Source: Flavobacterium enshiense (GTDB taxonomy: Bacteria > Bacteroidota > Bacteroidia > Flavobacteriales > Flavobacteriaceae). From it: a DNA stretch of 64,000 nt. Below are positions 17,105 to 26,811 of the stretch, piece by piece. The notes under the pieces are model-generated. The model did no database searches and had not been told where the DNA came from. It saw nothing but the letters and a program-made list of their open reading frames with translations. The stretch spans positions 1 through 64,000 of the forward strand of contig NZ_CP090376.1 in NCBI RefSeq assembly GCF_022836875.1, in the 5' to 3' direction. Numbering within the stretch: position 1 is the stretch's first letter; every line of letters begins with the position of its first letter. A program made the position numbers and the translations under genes.

Positions 17105-19894
17105 TTATTTAACCAACTGCTTGTGGGACGGCGCGAACTTAGTTAAGTCAATACCTTCCACAGCAACTGTATATTCTTCAATTGTAGGAGTTCTACCAAG
17201 GATTGTAGACAACACTACAACTGGTGTAGACGAAAGCAATGATTCTCCTTTTTTCTCAGCAGAATCTTCAACAACTCTTCCTTGGAAAAGACGCGTAGAA
17301 GTTGCCATTACAGTATCTCCTTTCGCCGCTTTTTCCTGGTTACCCATACAAAGGTTACATCCCGGACGCTCTAAATACAACATGTTTTCGTATTCAGTAC
17401 GTGCTGCAGATTTAGGATCATTATCATTGAATTCGAAACCAGAGTATCTTTGTAAAACTTCCCAGTCTCCTTCAGCCTTCAATTCATCAACAATATTATA
17501 AGTAGGTGGCGCAACTACAAGAGGAGCATTGAATTCAACTTTACCTTTTTGAGCTTCCACATTTTTAAGCATTTGAGCAAGGATTTTCATATCTCCTTTG
17601 TGAACCATACACGAACCGATAAATCCAAGATCTACTTTTTTCGTTCCTCCATAGAAAGAAAGCGGTCTGATTGTATCGTGAGTGTATCGCTTAGAAACAT
17701 CAGCATTATTCACGTCTGGGTCAGCAATCATTGGCTCTGCAATCTGATCTAAATCAACAACTACTTCAGCATAATATTTAGCATTTGCATCTGGAGTCAA
17801 AGCAGGTTTCTCTCCTGATCTAATCTCAGCAATTCTCTTATCTGCTTTATTGATCAATCCTTGAAGAACCTGTTTTGCATTGTCCATTCCCTTGTTGATC
17901 ATGATCTGAATTCTTCCTTTCGCGATTTCCAATGATTCAATCAAAGTAGCATCTTCAGAAATACAGATCGAAGCTTTCGCTTTCATTTCTGCAGTCCAGT
18001 CAGTAAACGTAAAGGCTTGGTCAGCATTAAGTGTTCCAATGTGAACTTCGATAATTCTACCTTGGAATACGTTTTCACCACCAAATTGCTTAAGCATTTG
18101 CGCTTGTGTAGCGTGAACCACATCTCGGAAATCCATATAAGACTTCATATCACCTTTGAAAGTAACTTTCACTGATTCAGGAATTGGCATTGAAGCTTCT
18201 CCGGTAGCCAGCGCAAGAGCAACTGTTCCTGAGTCAGCACCAAAAGCAACACCTTTAGACATTCTTGTATGAGAGTCACCACCGATGATGATAGCCCACT
18301 CATCGATTGTAATATCGTTAAGAACTTTATGAATAACATCGGTCATTGAATGATAAACACCTTTTGGGTCACGAGCAGTGATCAATCCGAAATCATTCAT
18401 AAACTTCATCAATTTCGGAATGTTTGCCTGTGCTTTTTTATCCCAAACTGACGCTGTGTGACAACCTGATTGATAAGCACCGTCAACGATTGGTGAAATC
18501 ACAGTTGCTGCCATAGACTCCAATTCCTGAGCAGTCATAAGACCAGTCGTATCTTGAGAACCTACAATGTTTACTTCTACACGAACATCAGAACCAGCAT
18601 GTAACACTTTTCCCGGAGTCGTTCCAACAGCGTTTCTGTTGAAGATTTTCTCAACTGCTGTTAACCCTTGCCCTTCATGAGAAATTTCTTTTGACGGAGC
18701 AAATACAAGAGGAGTATCGATACCAAGCGTTTTCGCTGCGAATGTTTGGATTTTTTTACCAAATACGATTGCATACGATCCGCCCGCTTTGATGAATTCC
18801 ATTTTCTGAGGAGTGAACGCCTTAGAAATATCAATCAACTCTTTATCGCCGTTATATAATTTCTTTGTTTTTGTATTAATTGTAAGCACAGTACCTGTTG
18901 CTACAGAGTAAGCTTCCTCTAAAACAGGTTCACCATTTTCATTACGAACAACGTTACCGTTTTCATCCACTTTCTTTACCCAGTTTTGAAGATCAAGACC
19001 GATACCACCGGTAACATCAACTGTGGTTAGGAAAATTGGAGAAATACCATTCGTTCCTGCTACAATTGGAGCAAAATTAACAAACGGAACATATGGACTT
19101 GCTTGTTTTCCTGTCCAAAGCGCCACGTTGTTTACTCCTGACATTCTTGACGAACCTACACCCATGGTACCTTTTTCAGCAATCAACATCACAGATTTAT
19201 CAGGATGTTGTGCCTGCAAAGCTTTGATTTCCTCTTGTGCTTGAGGAGTAATCATACATTTACCATGAAGTTCGCGGTCTGAACGAGAGTGCGCTTGATT
19301 TCCTGGTGAAAGTAAATCCGTTGAAATATCTCCCTCTCCAGCAATAAACGTAACTACTTTGATTTCTTCCGCTACTGCCGGAAGCTTCGTAAAGAATTCA
19401 GCCTTAGCATAACTTTCAAGAATCTCTTTAGCAATAGCATTACTGTTATCGAAAGCTTCCTTTAGACGGTTAGTGTCTGCATCATAAAGGTAAACCTGTG
19501 TTTTAAGCACATTTGCCGCTTCCTTTGCAATAGCAACATCATTACCTAATGCTAAATCAAGCAATACCTCAATTGAAGGACCACCTTTCATGTGTGATAA
19601 CAACTCAAAAGCAAAAGCAGGAGTAATTTCTTTCACAACTGATTCGCCCAAAATGATCTCCTTTAAAAACTTAGCTTTTTCACCAGCAGCACTAGTGGTT
19701 CCCGGCAAAGTATTGTAAATAAAAAACTTAAGAGAATCTTCACGATGCGGACTTTCTAAATCTTTAATTTGCACAATGATTTCGCTTAATAATTCAGCGC
19801 TATCAATTGGCTTAGGGTAAAGCCCCTGAGCTTTACGTTCTTCAATTTCTTTGATGTAATCTTTATAAACACCCATCTCATTATCAAAAGCCAT
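17105..19894 (-). CDS. acnB: Aconitate hydratase B (2-methylisocitrate dehydratase)
   Basis: The second, distantly related aconitase; in enterobacteria AcnB is the main TCA enzyme and also dehydrates 2-methylisocitrate. 929 residues. The N-terminal HEAT-like domain (about 1-165, e.g. SHMKGGPSIEVLLDLAL) precedes the swivel domain, as is typical of AcnB and opposite to AcnA. GGDSHTRMSKG marks the active-site domain; the cluster cysteines are expected in GFIGSCMVHKG and RPGCNLCMGNQ. Upstream, a -7 element lies at 19940. Confidence 0.97.
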   Translation of the reverse strand: MAFDNEMGVYKDYIKEIEERKAQGLYPKPIDSAELLSEIIVQIKDLESPHREDSLKFFIYNTLPGTTSAAGEKAKFLKEIILGESVVKEITPAFAFELLSHMKGGPSIEVLLDLALGNDVAIAKEAANVLKTQVYLYDADTNRLKEAFDNSNAIAKEILESYAKAEFFTKLPAVAEEIKVVTFIAGEGDISTDLLSPGNQAHSRSDRELHGKCMITPQAQEEIKALQAQHPDKSVMLIAEKGTMGVGSSRMSGVNNVALWTGKQASPYVPFVNFAPIVAGTNGISPIFLTTVDVTGGIGLDLQNWVKKVDENGNVVRNENGEPVLEEAYSVATGTVLTINTKTKKLYNGDKELIDISKAFTPQKMEFIKAGGSYAIVFGKKIQTFAAKTLGIDTPLVFAPSKEISHEGQGLTAVEKIFNRNAVGTTPGKVLHAGSDVRVEVNIVGSQDTTGLMTAQELESMAATVISPIVDGAYQSGCHTASVWDKKAQANIPKLMKFMNDFGLITARDPKGVYHSMTDVIHKVLNDITIDEWAIIIGGDSHTRMSKGVAFGADSGTVALALATGEASMPIPESVKVTFKGDMKSYMDFRDVVHATQAQMLKQFGGENVFQGRIIEVHIGTLNADQAFTFTDWTAEMKAKASICISEDATLIESLEIAKGRIQIMINKGMDNAKQVLQGLINKADKRIAEIRSGEKPALTPDANAKYYAEVVVDLDQIAEPMIADPDVNNADVSKRYTHDTIRPLSFYGGTKKVDLGFIGSCMVHKGDMKILAQMLKNVEAQKGKVEFNAPLVVAPPTYNIVDELKAEGDWEVLQRYSGFEFNDNDPKSAARTEYENMLYLERPGCNLCMGNQEKAAKGDTVMATSTRLFQGRVVEDSAEKKGESLLSSTPVVVLSTILGRTPTIEEYTVAVEGIDLTKFAPSHKQLVK

Positions 19895-19939
19895 AATATG
19901 AATAAGTTATGTTATTATTAGTTTTATTTTTATGTGGCA

Positions 19940-19947
19940 CAAATTTA
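19940..19947 (-). promoter_or_regulatory. -7 element of acnB
   Basis: TAAATTTG on the minus strand, 45 bases before the acnB ATG; no TTG at the ideal distance. Confidence 0.4.
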
Positions 19948-20183
19948 ATCAATCTCAACCTAATTAAAAAATATTTAGCATTTCATTAATTTCAAGAGAA
20001 TATTATTTATAAACATTCTATTTTAATGCAGATAACTTAACAAAATCACCCATAAACGTATATTTTTTACGAATACTTAATTTTTAGATTTTATTTTGTC
20101 AAATCGTAAAAAAACAGGCTTTAATTTTAAGAAATCAGCAGAATATGTATTTATCAGGAAGGTTTTCATAGCCACTATAAAAC

Positions 20184-20220
20184 AAAAAAAGCGCAAAGAA
20201 AATAACTCCTTGCGCTTTTT
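20184..20220 (-). terminator. Intrinsic terminator of the moxR operon
   Basis: Eleven-base-pair stem AAAAAGCGCAA/TTGCGCTTTTT (20186-20196 and 20210-20220) with a T run on the minus strand, 16 bases after the moxR stop. Confidence 0.85.
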
Positions 20221-20236
20221 TATTGCTTATTTAAAA

Positions 20237-21190
20237 TTAAAACAGCTTCTTAATAATCATTTCTTCAGTAATACCTTCCGCATCTGCTTTATAATTCTTA
20301 ATGATACGATGGCGTAAAATTCCGGTAGCCACAGCCTGAACATCTTCTATATCCGGTGAAAACTTACCGTTCAATGCGGCATTAGCTTTTGCTGCTAAAA
20401 TTAAATTTTGAGAAGCACGCGGGCCGGCACCCCAATCTAAATAGTTTTTGATAAAGTCTGTCGACAGAGGGTTGTCCGGACGGGTTTTAGACACCAATGT
20501 CACGGCATATTCAATTACATTATCCGCAACAGGGACACGTCGGATTAACTGCTGAAAACTGATAATCTCTTCCGCGGTAAATAACGGATTCACCTGAACG
20601 GTAAAATCTGTAGTCGTACTTTTCACTACCTGAACTTCTTCTGCAAATGAAGGGTAGTCAAGCTTAACAGCAAACATGAAACGGTCTAATTGCGCTTCCG
20701 GCAACGGGTAGGTCCCTTCCTGTTCAATAGGATTCTGCGTAGCCAAAACAAAGAAAGGCAAATCGAGCTGATAATGTTGTCCAGCTATGGTAACCGCTTT
20801 TTCCTGCATCGCTTCCAACAAAGCCGCTTGGGTCTTGGGAGGCGTACGGTTAATCTCGTCAGCCAGGATAATATTGGAGAAAATCGGACCTTTTATGAAT
20901 TTGAAATTGCGACTTTCATCTAAAATCTCACTCCCTAAAATATCGGATGGCATCAAATCGGGCGTAAACTGAATACGTTTGAAATCCAACCCCAAAGCTT
21001 GCGAAATGGTGTTTACCATCAGTGTTTTTGCTAATCCAGGAACACCTACCAAAAGCGCGTGTCCTCCCGAGAAAATACTTAACACAATCTGGTTAACCAC
21101 ATCCTCCTGACCAACAATAATTTTGGCAATCTCCTCTTTTAGGGCTTTCTGTTTTTCAACCAGATTTTGAATTGCTGTTACGTCCGACAT
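20237..21190 (-). CDS. MoxR-family AAA+ ATPase
   Basis: 317-residue ATPase of the MoxR family, chaperone-like enzymes that often activate partner proteins with von Willebrand A domains. Walker A is GVPGLAKT (about residues 44-51), the Walker B/arginine-finger region is LADEINRTPPKTQAALLEAMQE, and the ATQNPIEQEGTYPLPEAQLDRF stretch is diagnostic. Usual DUF58/VWA partners are not in the window: downstream comes the acnB gap, upstream are two SurA-like chaperones, 74 bases away, with which it probably shares a transcript. Its actual client is unknown. Confidence 0.92.
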   Translation of the reverse strand: MSDVTAIQNLVEKQKALKEEIAKIIVGQEDVVNQIVLSIFSGGHALLVGVPGLAKTLMVNTISQALGLDFKRIQFTPDLMPSDILGSEILDESRNFKFIKGPIFSNIILADEINRTPPKTQAALLEAMQEKAVTIAGQHYQLDLPFFVLATQNPIEQEGTYPLPEAQLDRFMFAVKLDYPSFAEEVQVVKSTTTDFTVQVNPLFTAEEIISFQQLIRRVPVADNVIEYAVTLVSKTRPDNPLSTDFIKNYLDWGAGPRASQNLILAAKANAALNGKFSPDIEDVQAVATGILRHRIIKNYKADAEGITEEMIIKKLF

Positions 21191-21264
21191 ATTTCCGTTT
21201 TGAGTTTTAAGTTAATGAATTATGAGATAAAAACGATACAGGTTTTAACACCCATAATTTACAA

Positions 21265-22632
21265 TTATTTCTTAAGCCAATTATTTGTGAACTTACATTC
21301 ACGGTATTCTCCGTTAATTTTGATGTATGTTTCCTTAATTTTTTCTTCTGTCCATTTTGCAATCGCTTTAATCTGCTTTTCTTTCAAAGCCAGATCTTTT
21401 ATCTTTAAATAATCTGTTGCAAAATCAGCCGTATGCTCCTCATAGCGATGCGTCACTGTAATCAGTTTGTATTTTCTATTTCCGTTTTGCTCCTGGTCCA
21501 TCAACGGCAACGAAACAGCATTATCTTTTAAATCCGCAACTTCACTATACAACGACGGATCCATTTTTGTCAATTCAAAACGTGTTTCCAAAGTTCTTGG
21601 ATTGACCAAAATACCTCCACTGTTTCGTGTTTCTTTCTCGTCTGAATGCGCCTTAGCAGCTTCTGAAAACGTAATCTGCCCGTCTACAATTCGCTTACGG
21701 ATATTTTCAATTTTAGTTTTTGCATCCTTCATAGCCTCATCAGTTACCTTAGGCGCGATTAAAATATGACGAACATCTAATTCCTGTCCGCGAATTTTTT
21801 CCAGATAAATAATATGAAACCCGAATTCCGTTTCAAAAGGTTCTGAAATTTCCCCTTCCTGCAAACTGAACGCTACGTCTTTAAACTCTTTAACGAATTG
21901 TGTTTTTTTAGTCAGCTTGTAATAACCTCCGTTAGGTACGGAAGCCTTATCTTCGGTATAAATAACTGCTTTACTAGTAAAACTTGAGTTCCCTTCCAGA
22001 ACATCTTTTCGGATTTCATTCAGCTTATCAATAACCTTTTGTCTTTCAGCCTGACCAATTACTGGTTTCACCACAATCTGAGCTACTTCCATTTCCGCTC
22101 CAAAAACCGGTAATTCTTCTTTCGGGATTTTATTAAAAAATGTTCTTACTTCCTCTGGAGTAATCTCTACGTCATCCAAAATTTTGCGCTGCATTTGCTC
22201 AGTCAGCTTATTCATTTTAACCACATCAAAAAAATAGGTCTTGAAATCCTCTAAATTTTTCTTGTTGTAAAACTGAATTACTTTCTCTATAGAACCAACC
22301 TGATCGACCATCTGATCCAACTGAGAATTCATAAATTCATTCACCTCACCATCAGATACCACAATACTATCCTGTATGGCTTGATGGGCATACAATTTAT
22401 CTTCCAGTAATTTACCAAGCATTTCACAACGGGCAATATCTTTTGTATCGACACCTCGTGCCTGCAACTCAACAAAAGTCTTGTCAATGTCCGAATCCAA
22501 AACCACATAATCACCAACAACTGCAACAACACCATCAATTTTCTTTTTCTGACTTGTTTGTGCATTGATTGAACCAAAAGCACAGATTGACAATCCGAAA
22601 ATCAGGGCAATTTTATTGTTTACCAACTTCAT
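21265..22632 (-). CDS. SurA-like periplasmic peptidyl-prolyl isomerase
   Basis: About 455 residues if started at the ATG at 22630-22632 (MKLVNNKIAL, a good signal peptide ending SINAQ); an ATG seven codons upstream (22653) is also possible. SurA-type N-terminal domain, then two parvulin (PpiC) domains around residues 165-275 and 280-380, with the parvulin signatures VAQIVVKP, FGFHIIYLEKI, VRHILIAP and SGGILVNPRT. It would help fold and deliver outer-membrane proteins. Second gene of a run with the larger isomerase upstream (23-44 base gap) and MoxR downstream. Confidence 0.92.
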   Translation of the reverse strand: MKLVNNKIALIFGLSICAFGSINAQTSQKKKIDGVVAVVGDYVVLDSDIDKTFVELQARGVDTKDIARCEMLGKLLEDKLYAHQAIQDSIVVSDGEVNEFMNSQLDQMVDQVGSIEKVIQFYNKKNLEDFKTYFFDVVKMNKLTEQMQRKILDDVEITPEEVRTFFNKIPKEELPVFGAEMEVAQIVVKPVIGQAERQKVIDKLNEIRKDVLEGNSSFTSKAVIYTEDKASVPNGGYYKLTKKTQFVKEFKDVAFSLQEGEISEPFETEFGFHIIYLEKIRGQELDVRHILIAPKVTDEAMKDAKTKIENIRKRIVDGQITFSEAAKAHSDEKETRNSGGILVNPRTLETRFELTKMDPSLYSEVADLKDNAVSLPLMDQEQNGNRKYKLITVTHRYEEHTADFATDYLKIKDLALKEKQIKAIAKWTEEKIKETYIKINGEYRECKFTNNWLKK

Positions 22633-22676
22633 TTTAATCTTTTTAAATAGCATTTGCTTTACTTAAATTATATGGT

Positions 22677-24641
22677 TTATCTTATATCTAACTGATTTTT
22701 TACTTTGCTAAAAACCTCCTGATTCACTTTCACATTGAATTCTTTTTTCAACTCATCCACCCAATGCGCTTCAAGATACTGCTGATAATCATTAATAACC
22801 TTCCCTCTGGTTTCTTCCAATTTTTTAGGACCTTTCTCGATCTTTTTATTAACCTGGGTTACAAAGTAATAATTACCATCCTTAGTGATATCTGTAACTC
22901 CAACATTAAATTTTTGGTTCTTTGGCAAAGCATCGCTGCCTATTTCAAAAACGCCCGATTTTACCATTACATCAACATCCTTTTTATTAAGGTTTGATTT
23001 GATGAAATCAACTGATTTTTTCTTTTTCAGATATTTTTGTGTTTTATTGATCACATCCTCTTTGGTAGATGAAAACACATTCACATCAACTCTGTCTTTC
23101 CATTGATAATTAGCTTTATTCTTTTCGTAGAAATTCTGTAGCCCGATCGAATCGTTTTTCGCTTTTGTCCAGATTTCTTTCTCCATCAAATCAAACAACA
23201 ACAAACCATCCCTGTATTCTTCCATCACATAAGAAAATTCAGGATATTCTTTCTCTAAATTTTCATCATAATGCTTAGACAATTTTGAATAAACAAAATC
23301 ATTATACAATCTTTCATAAAGCTTAGATAACGGTTTAATACTCAAATTCGATTTCTGTTGGTTAAAAATATACGTAAGAAATTCAGTTGATTTTACTTTT
23401 ACATTTTGATCCATTGTAAATATCACCTCAGACGGATCTTTCACACCAGGCAACTCCCATTGCTGAGTATAATACTTATCATTTAAATAAGAAAACACAT
23501 TTTTATAGGCTTTTTTATTTTGTACAACTTTGTATTTAGCGCTCAATTTCTCATTTAAAGACTTGTTTATTAACTTGGAACGATCGTCTTTCCTTATTTT
23601 ACTGTCAAAATCCACATCAGTTTCTTCAAACGATTTAACCGGGTGTTTTTCAATCAGTTTAATAATATGCCATCCGAACTGACTTTGAAACGGCTCTGAA
23701 ATATCACCTTCTTTTTTTAATGAAAAAGCAACATTTTCAAACTCATCCGAACTTAATTCACCAGAACCAAATCGCTGCAACTGACCGCCTTTACCCGAAG
23801 ACGATTTATCCTGAGAGAATTGCTGGGCTAAACTTTCAAAAGATTCACCCTGTTTAAGTTTTTTGTAAATATCGTCAATAGTAGATTTTGCTGTAGCTGC
23901 CTCAACAGGAGTCTGCCCGTTTAACGTCATAATGTGTGCAACGGTAACCTGTCCTCTGTTATCGCGGATGTCGTTTACTTTTACCAAGTGATATCCGAAA
24001 CGGGTTCTCACCGGCATGGAAACTTCTCCTTTTGGAGTTTTGTAAGCAGCGGTTTCAAAAGGATATACCATTCTGAAAACACTGAACCAGCCTAAATCAC
24101 CTTTATTCTCTTTTACCGATGGATCTTGGGAATTCTGTACTGCAAGTGTTTCAAAATCCTCTCCGTTAAGGATTCTTTTGCGTACGTTCATTGCCTGATT
24201 ATACACTCTTAAAGTGTCTGCCGGAGCTGCATTCTCATCAAGGTTGAATAAAATATGAGAGGCTTTTATTTCTTTCAACGATCGCTTGTAAGCTTCATCG
24301 ATCAATTCTTTTGTCACTTTCGAATCCGTAACATAATTTCTCGCAAGCTGCGCGCGATACGATTTAAGTTCATTCTGATAAGCAGGATTGTCTTGAAGTC
24401 CTAACTTATTGGCTTTTTCAACTTTCAATTTGTAGCCGATGAAAAGATCCAGATAATGATTCAAATCCTTTTGAGAATCGTCCTTTACCAATTCAAGATT
24501 TTTCTTGTAAACTCTTGTAAATTCGTCTGTATAAAACGGTTTGTTATCAATCGTAAAAAGAACCTCTTTTTTATTTTCCTGAGCAAAAGAAACTGCATTG
24601 GCAGTCATGAAGAGACCTAGTAGAATTTGTTTTAATTTCAT
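22677..24641 (-). CDS. Large SurA-like periplasmic peptidyl-prolyl isomerase
   Basis: 654-residue periplasmic isomerase/chaperone. Signal peptide to about residue 20 (AVSFAQ). A SurA-like N-terminal helical domain with IDNKPFYTDEF is followed by two parvulin domains (about 123-220 and 228-330): ASHILFN, KGDLGWFSVF, RFGYHLVKVNDI and VAHIM, SFESLAQQFSQDKSS, FGWHIIKL. The remaining about 320 residues carry no motif I recognise and may form the client-binding crown. First gene of the run to surA-like and moxR; a well-formed promoter sits at 24736-24765. Confidence 0.92.
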   Translation of the reverse strand: MKLKQILLGLFMTANAVSFAQENKKEVLFTIDNKPFYTDEFTRVYKKNLELVKDDSQKDLNHYLDLFIGYKLKVEKANKLGLQDNPAYQNELKSYRAQLARNYVTDSKVTKELIDEAYKRSLKEIKASHILFNLDENAAPADTLRVYNQAMNVRKRILNGEDFETLAVQNSQDPSVKENKGDLGWFSVFRMVYPFETAAYKTPKGEVSMPVRTRFGYHLVKVNDIRDNRGQVTVAHIMTLNGQTPVEAATAKSTIDDIYKKLKQGESFESLAQQFSQDKSSSGKGGQLQRFGSGELSSDEFENVAFSLKKEGDISEPFQSQFGWHIIKLIEKHPVKSFEETDVDFDSKIRKDDRSKLINKSLNEKLSAKYKVVQNKKAYKNVFSYLNDKYYTQQWELPGVKDPSEVIFTMDQNVKVKSTEFLTYIFNQQKSNLSIKPLSKLYERLYNDFVYSKLSKHYDENLEKEYPEFSYVMEEYRDGLLLFDLMEKEIWTKAKNDSIGLQNFYEKNKANYQWKDRVDVNVFSSTKEDVINKTQKYLKKKKSVDFIKSNLNKKDVDVMVKSGVFEIGSDALPKNQKFNVGVTDITKDGNYYFVTQVNKKIEKGPKKLEETRGKVINDYQQYLEAHWVDELKKEFNVKVNQEVFSKVKNQLDIR

Positions 24642-24735
24642 TTCTTTTTTTATAACTATTTAGTTTTGAAATTTTTAAATTTTGAACCATTATCAATGGT
24701 CTGCACTATTTACAGAACATTCGATTTGCAATCAA

Positions 24736-24765
24736 CAAAAATAACAATTCAAAGCTATTATACAA
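24736..24765 (-). promoter_or_regulatory. Promoter of the SurA/SurA/MoxR operon
   Basis: TTG (24763-24765), 19 bases, TATTTTTG (24736-24743) on the minus strand: a textbook Bacteroidota promoter, leaving a leader of about 90 bases before the ATG at 24641. Confidence 0.7.
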
Positions 24766-24865
24766 CCATACGAAATACTATTAACAAAAAATTATGCGCA
24801 AAATTGAACATGATTACCATAAGGCTATTTTTCGGATAATGAAATGAGTTCTCGTAAATTATAAT

Positions 24866-24873
24866 TACTTTTG
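24866..24873 (+). promoter_or_regulatory. -7 element of prfC
   Basis: TACTTTTG, 19 bases before the prfC ATG at 24893. No TTG at the expected distance. Confidence 0.5.
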
Positions 24874-24892
24874 CACTCACAAATTTTGTCTG

Positions 24893-26482
24893 ATGAGTTT
24901 TCAAAAAGAGATACAACGTAGAAGAACCTTCGGGATTATTTCTCACCCCGATGCCGGTAAAACAACATTAACAGAAAAACTGTTATTATTTGGTGGTGCT
25001 ATTCAGGAAGCAGGTGCCGTAAAAAGCAATAAAATCAAAAAAGGAGCTACTTCCGATTTTATGGAAATTGAGCGTCAAAGAGGAATTTCAGTTGCCACCT
25101 CTGTATTGGCTTTCAATTACAAAGACAAAAAAATCAACATTCTCGACACCCCTGGTCACAAGGATTTTGCGGAAGACACCTTCAGAACATTAACTGCAGT
25201 TGATAGCGTTATTGTTGTTGTTGACGTTGCAAAAGGAGTTGAGGAGCAGACGGAAAAACTGGTTGAAGTTTGCCGCATGCGAAACATCCCGATGATTGTT
25301 TTCATCAACAAATTGGACCGTGAAGGAAAAGACGCTTTTGATTTGATGGATGAAGTGGAGAAAAAACTAAAACTTCACGTTACTCCGTTGAGTTTCCCTA
25401 TTGGAATGGGATACGATTTCAAGGGAATCTATAATATCTGGGAGAAAAACATCAACCTTTTCGAAGGAGACAGCCGCAAAAACATTGAAGAAACCATCGA
25501 GTTTTCCGATATTGAGAATCCGGAACTGGAAAAAATTATCGGAGAAAGACCCGCAAACAAACTTCGCGAAGAATTAGAACTTATTAGCGAAGTATATCCG
25601 ACTTTTGACAGAGAAGCTTATTTAGCAGGACATTTGCAACCTGTTTTCTTTGGATCTGCATTAAATAATTTTGGGGTACGCGAATTATTGGACTGTTTCA
25701 TTGAAATCGCTCCAACGCCAAGACCAAAAGATTCCGACACACGTGAAGTAAAACCAGACGAAAACAAATTTTCCGGGTTCGTATTTAAAATCCATGCCAA
25801 TATGGATCCAAAACACCGTGACCGCTTGGCCTTCGTAAAAATCGTTTCAGGAACATTCGAGAGAAACAAACCGTATTTACACGTTCGTTTAGGGAAAAAC
25901 CTGAAATTCTCAAGTCCGAATGCATTCTTCGCCGAGAAAAAAGAAATTGTAGATATTTCGTATCCGGGAGACATCGTTGGACTGCATGATACCGGAAATT
26001 TTAAAATCGGAGATACACTTACAGAAGGTGAATTAATGCTGTTTAAGGGAATCCCGAGTTTCTCTCCAGAGCATTTCCGATATATTAACAATGCCGACCC
26101 ATTAAAAGCTAAACAACTTGAAAAGGGAGTAGACCAGTTGATGGACGAAGGTGTAGCGCAGCTTTTCACACTCGAGATGAACAACCGAAAAGTGATCGGT
26201 ACCGTAGGTGCTTTACAATATGAGGTAATTCAGTATCGTTTAGAGCACGAATATGGCGCTAAATGTTCTTATGAGAACTTCCCTGCGTTTAAAGCTTGTT
26301 GGGTAAAACCGGAAGACCCTAAAAATGAAGAGTTTGCCGAATTCAAACGTATCAAACAAAAGTTTTTGGCAAAAGACAAATACGATCAGTTGGTTTTTCT
26401 TGCTGATTCTGATTTTTCCATTCAGATGACTCAAAGTAAATATCCGACTGTAAAATTATTTTTCACTTCCGAATTTGATTAA
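24893..26482 (+). CDS. prfC: Peptide chain release factor 3
   Basis: Translational GTPase that removes RF1/RF2 from the ribosome after peptide release. 529 residues, the same as in E. coli. G1 is SHPDAGKTTLTEK (about residues 17-29), G3 is DTPGHKDF, G4 is FINKLDREGKD, and the RF3-specific RQRGISVATSVLAF is present. Divergent from the isomerase operon, with its own -7 box. No Shine-Dalgarno sequence precedes the ATG, as is normal for this group. Confidence 0.97.
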   Translation: MSFQKEIQRRRTFGIISHPDAGKTTLTEKLLLFGGAIQEAGAVKSNKIKKGATSDFMEIERQRGISVATSVLAFNYKDKKINILDTPGHKDFAEDTFRTLTAVDSVIVVVDVAKGVEEQTEKLVEVCRMRNIPMIVFINKLDREGKDAFDLMDEVEKKLKLHVTPLSFPIGMGYDFKGIYNIWEKNINLFEGDSRKNIEETIEFSDIENPELEKIIGERPANKLREELELISEVYPTFDREAYLAGHLQPVFFGSALNNFGVRELLDCFIEIAPTPRPKDSDTREVKPDENKFSGFVFKIHANMDPKHRDRLAFVKIVSGTFERNKPYLHVRLGKNLKFSSPNAFFAEKKEIVDISYPGDIVGLHDTGNFKIGDTLTEGELMLFKGIPSFSPEHFRYINNADPLKAKQLEKGVDQLMDEGVAQLFTLEMNNRKVIGTVGALQYEVIQYRLEHEYGAKCSYENFPAFKACWVKPEDPKNEEFAEFKRIKQKFLAKDKYDQLVFLADSDFSIQMTQSKYPTVKLFFTSEFD

Positions 26483-26542
26483 TTTACATTTTGACAATTC
26501 GTTCTAAAACTAAATTAATAGTTCTAAAAAAATTAAAAACAC

Positions 26543-26758
26543 ATGAAGTCGAACCTACTAAAAATATACATTTTCAGCTTTTTATTCATGTCTGATTTTG
26601 TAATGTTCGCGCAACCAGGAACCGATGACGGAGGTGGCGGATTGGAAGATGATGACCCACCCGTTGCTCCAATAAACAGCAAATTGTTTTGGCTGGCACT
26701 TTTTGGAATTGTATTAGCTCTTAATTTCTTCCGAAAAAGAAAAAACAAAACCGCATAA
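26543..26758 (+). CDS. 71-residue exported mini-protein with exosortase-like C-terminal tail
   Basis: Small protein: signal peptide ending at about residue 23 (VMFAQ), then a short glycine/aspartate linker (GTDDGGGGLEDDD), the motif PPVAPINSK, one transmembrane helix (about 47-62, LFWLALFGIVLALNFF) and a basic tail RKRKNK. This tripartite end (short motif, helix, basic cluster) is the plan of exosortase substrates; it resembles the small PID-CTERM proteins of Flavobacteriia, with PIN in place of PID. Family assignment is from memory and unverified. It shares a bidirectional terminator with the convergent T9SS protein gene. Confidence 0.75.
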   Translation: MKSNLLKIYIFSFLFMSDFVMFAQPGTDDGGGGLEDDDPPVAPINSKLFWLALFGIVLALNFFRKRKNKTA

Positions 26759-26761
26759 AAT

Positions 26762-26789
26762 AAAAAATCCACCTTTTGGTGGATTTTTT
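26762..26789. terminator. Bidirectional terminator
   Basis: Perfect 12-base-pair stem AAAAAATCCACC/GGTGGATTTTTT with loop TTTT, between the 71-residue protein gene (+) and the T9SS protein gene (-). Confidence 0.9.
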
Positions 26790-26811
26790 ATTTGTATTTA
26801 TTTAAGACTGA

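Larger units (their letters stand above)
19895..20236. other. 342-base gene-free interval between acnB and moxR
   Basis: Very AT-rich. It holds a -7 element for acnB (TAAATTTG, minus strand, 19940-19947) and the moxR terminator (20184-20220). Short reading frames inside it look like chance. Nothing else recognised. Confidence 0.7.

Noticed and set aside
25618..26184. 188-residue minus-strand reading frame
   Set aside because: Antisense shadow of prfC, caused by its codon composition.
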